A stretch of DNA of 64,000 nt from Chrysomallon squamiferum. Its lineage: Eukaryota; Mollusca; Gastropoda; Neomphalida; Peltospiridae. The position numbers and the translations under genes are program-made. Location of the stretch: positions 26,710,430-26,774,429 of the forward strand of contig CM022672.1 in NCBI GenBank assembly GCA_012295275.1. The letters run 5' to 3'. Positions 60,706 through 64,000 of the stretch are shown piece after piece; within the stretch, counting starts at the first letter, position 1, and the number at the start of each line of letters is the position of its first letter. The notes beneath the pieces were generated by a model that was not told where the DNA came from, ran no database searches, and saw nothing but the letters and a program-made list of their open reading frames with translations.

Positions 60706-60746
<41 letters not shown>
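60706..60746. repeat. (AC)n microsatellite
   Basis: About 20 AC dinucleotides. Confidence 0.97.
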
Positions 60747-60750
<4 letters not shown>

Positions 60751-61306
60751 ATGAGTGGAGCACTCTGCATGTTTTTCTACATTTTAAAAATAAAATCAGC
60801 CTACTGTAGTAGCAACAATATGATTCAAAATATTATTTATTTATTTATTTATTTATCAGCATCATGAATTATTAATTATTAATTATGCTTGTAAACTTAT
60901 TTATTAACCATAGTCATATTATTATTAAACATTTATTATCTTAACTGTCTTAAATTTTGTTTCCCCTATCATCAGATAAAAACTGATACAGTGGTCCATG
61001 TGCATATTTTCTAGATAAAATAGTTTGACTGGTATGCAGACATGACAGAGTTTAGAAATTTTGAAGTAGGAGATTTGTTATGTATGTTAAAAGCAAATTA
61101 GACTGAATTTATAACTCAACTTGGCCCTTTAATATAGCTTAAATATTATTAATTTTATAACTATCACAATTTTATAAAGTATCAATGCATAATACATTAT
61201 TTTAGTTACTGCAAATGTAATGCAAGCAGAAAAAAAAAATATATATATATATTGCAAATAATAACAGTGTGAAAGAAATAACAGCAACAGCAACAACAAC
61301 AACAAT

Positions 61307-61307
<1 letters not shown>

Positions 61308-61339
<32 letters not shown>
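61308..61339. repeat. (CAT)n trinucleotide repeat
   Basis: About 10 ATC/CAT units following a CAACAA run. Confidence 0.95.
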
Positions 61340-61795
61340 AACCTAAACATCAGTAATAATATTAATAATAATTTTAATGGGAATAGTGGTAGGGACAGTA
61401 GTAGCATCAGAAGTAGTAGTAACAGTGGTAATAGTAGTAAGAGTAACAGTATTAAACTATCAGAATTATTAGCAGCAGTAATAGTAGTAACAGTAGTACA
61501 GCAGAGTCATAGTAATAAAAATAGTATTGTAGAAGTAGAAATAACAGTAGCAGCAATAGCAGTAGTTAGTATCCTAACAGGCTGAATAGTACAGAAATAA
61601 CCTGTTGATTTTTCCTGATTGAGCAAGTTACAGAAATAGCTGTGCTTAGTGGAAACTGAAGTAAAATTCTGATTTCTTTAAATTAGTTATTGATTTCAAA
61701 AAATTCCTCTTTTAGCTCACATTTCTTCTGTGTTATTACTCTTATGTTGTAATTTTTTATTTTTTATTTTATTTTTTATTTTTTATTTTATTTTT

Positions 61796-61798
<3 letters not shown>

Positions 61799-61832
<34 letters not shown>
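61799..61832. repeat. Poly-T tract
   Basis: About 32 T bases following (ATTTT)n units. Confidence 0.93.
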
Positions 61833-61836
<4 letters not shown>

Positions 61837-64000
61837 ACGTCATGAATTACTTGTAAGAGAACAAGACCCAGTGGATGAAAATGACAAAGGTCACAGTTAC
61901 TTTGATGTTAAATCTGTATCAATGTCTTGAAGAAGGAGAGAACAACATTATTAGTCATAGTAGTATAATTTTATTATTTTTATGAATATGAGTATGATTA
62001 TGATTATAATCATTAGTCGTATTAATAGTAGTAGTAGTAGTAATAACAGAAATAATAGCAGAAATACCAGTGCAGTAGTAATAGTAGTATAAGAGGGCTG
62101 TATGGTGGTAGAAGTGATTGTGTTAATCAAAGTGGTGATGGCAATAGTAATACAGTGATGATAACTGTAATAGTAATAGAAGTTACTGTAATAGTAAAAG
62201 AAATGAAGGTGATATAGAAAATAGTTTTATAAAAATAATGATGCATTTAAGAAATAGATATATTTTATTTTATTTATTTTGTATTTGTTTTTGTTTTTTT
62301 TATTTAATAGATGTATGTATATTAACTATTTAATAAATAAACCATATATTTATTATGTTTTTTTTTTTTTGTTTTATGATGCTTTAGTTTCTTCATGGAT
62401 GTTATTATGTTATGGATCAAAAATGAAAAACAAAGGAGTGTTGTTAGTAAATCAATTGATTTCCACAAATGTAGTGGAAAACATAACGATCACTTTTGAG
62501 CATTAACATTTTGTCCATTGTATTTTTCATTGACAGACATCCAGTATAACAAATATGTAAGCATTTTCTGTATTGATTTCATTGAAAACCCAGAATGGTT
62601 AAATTCCATTGTAATAAGCAAACATTTTGATGAAATAGGAACTAAAAAATCAATTGCCAAAATGAAGAGGGGAAAAAGAAATTTGTATTTTGAGATGCAT
62701 TTTCTTATATTTACAAATTAGAGTTTAACGGAGTTCCATTCTGTTACTAATGCACTGATATGACTTTCTGCTTGTTTTATTGTTGTTTTAATGGTTTTAT
62801 GTTTGTTCTTTTGGTGTCATTTTGTTATTTTATTTAATGGGTTTTTTTTTTTTTTTGGTGTTACAGTTTATGAGATTTTCATTTGCTGTTGGTTGATAGA
62901 AGTAGCCATCACAACAGTAACACAGGTATTCTGTCTTGAAAAATAAATCAAACATAGAATTTTCATCCAGATTTTGACAAATCTTACACATCATGAGACC
63001 TTAGGCTGATTCTTAATCTGGCCAAACTAATCAAAATACATTTGACTTTAACAGTTGTCAGTTTCTGTTGAGATAACATTTAACAAAAACACAACTTTCT
63101 TTTCAGTATTCAGTATTTCATTAGAGCTTAAAAATGAAACATATAAGAACATACAAAGATACACTGATAGATTAAAAGAGAACAAATGAAAGAGTTTATT
63201 TATTTATTTATTTGTTAATTTAAAGTCATATGTGTGAACAGATACACAGACACACACATATAAAATAAAGAAGAAAAAAAGACTTACTTAGTTTGTTGTA
63301 ATTCTCCATGTCAATCTGTATATCATTATTTTGTTCTATATTTGAGGCCATCAGGGGAGGTTTCAGTGTGTCTTAGTGTACAGGAATACTGTAAGTTTAA
63401 CTGTCATGTGACTTTTAACATTGAATCAGGTCAGCTTACCTCTGTTTATATACTCTTACTTGGTGGCGATATCCGTATGTCCCAAATACAAATTATCACA
63501 TGAACTTTAGTCATGTATGTTGTAATCAAATACAAATGTTGTGAAACTACCATCACCACCATTATACAAAAGATGGTGTAGTTCAGCTCTCATCTAAAGT
63601 GGTTTCATTTCCGTGACCTGTGTGTTGCACAACATCAGTTTAAGTGAGATACATGCAGTGTAGAGGTTATCCTCCATTAATAAATTTTGTTTTATATAAA
63701 GGTGTTTGTTAATTTTCATTCTATTTATACGATGCTTGGTATTCTGTGCAGGTATTTTGCAAATTTTAAGTGTTTTAGTTTGTACCTAAAATTATGTTCT
63801 TTACCTTTTTTCATTCATGTACAGATGTTCTAGACAGGAGTTTTAAAGGAATTAATAAATATCAAACAGATCCTGTTTTAAAGTGTATTAAGTTGTATCT
63901 GTTAAAAACATTAATCATTCTTTATTTTTCATTGTTCATTTTATTTTTGAAATAAACAAATCCACAAATAAAGACGACCTCCAGTCACACAGACTTGCAG

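Larger units (their letters stand above)
57305..64000 (+). other. Presumed first intron of the third gene, repeat-rich
   Basis: 6.7 kb with no second exon I can support. Contents: a ~0.5 kb tandem duplication, (AAT)n near 59450-59555, (AC)n at 59688-59728 and 60706-60746, (CAT)n at 61308-61339, AGT/CAGTAGT-rich sequence at 61380-61570 and 61980-62215, and a T tract at 61799-61832. A short coding-looking run lies at 61842-61930. Confidence 0.55.

Noticed and set aside
63984-64000. ACTTGCAG at the right edge as acceptor of the third gene's exon 2
   Set aside because: No convincing pyrimidine tract, and the following sequence is outside the window, so it cannot be tested.
1-64000. CRISPR arrays, tRNA or rRNA genes, integrated viruses, bacterial operons
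   Set aside because: None seen. The tandem arrays have no unique spacers, and no polymerase, integrase or cloverleaf pattern was recognised.

Overview
Very AT-rich eukaryotic nuclear DNA with spliced genes, canonical GT..AG introns and abundant simple repeats (AC/TG, TTA/AAT, ATTT, long T and A tracts). The protein sequences and dense microsatellites suggest an invertebrate, most likely a mollusc or another lophotrochozoan. The phylum is inferred and cannot be fixed from the window. No bacterial genes, CRISPR array, rRNA or tRNA were seen.

Layout: (1) 1-17069, + strand: all but the first ~45 codons of GAPVD1 (RME-6), a RasGAP plus VPS9-domain Rab5 exchange factor. I place 20 constitutive exons and one probable 42-nt cassette exon. 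The introns carry many local tandem duplications and minisatellites, several of which copy splice sites. Exon 11 needs one extra base to stay in frame. (2) 17070-27550: 3' UTR and convergent intergenic DNA without a recognisable gene. (3) 27551-56362, - strand: a complete stomatin (STOM/MEC-2 family) gene. Its eight-exon path gives 289 residues, the usual family length. It has a 56-nt mutually exclusive exon pair, and up to three alternative first exons that all splice in the same phase onto the membrane-hairpin exon. One of those first exons has an in-frame TGA. (4) 45546-53752: a ~4.1 kb head-to-tail tandem duplication inside the long first intron of stomatin. (5) 56363-57132: a divergent promoter region with a palindromic CRE and a TATA box. 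(6) 57133-57304, + strand: the first coding exon of a third gene running out of the window. Its last residues weakly recall the start of SLC23 nucleobase/ascorbate transporters. (7) 57305-64000: its presumed first intron, rich in repeats, with a ~0.5 kb tandem duplication.

The two identified proteins act at membranes. GAPVD1 acts on early endocytic vesicles (Rab5 activation, clathrin uncoating, receptor trafficking). Stomatin is a lipid-raft scaffold that modulates channels and transporters. No operon-like link is implied. The strongest leads are the obligatory either/or exon pair of stomatin, its alternative N-termini, and the repeated copying of exon ends and splice sites in GAPVD1.
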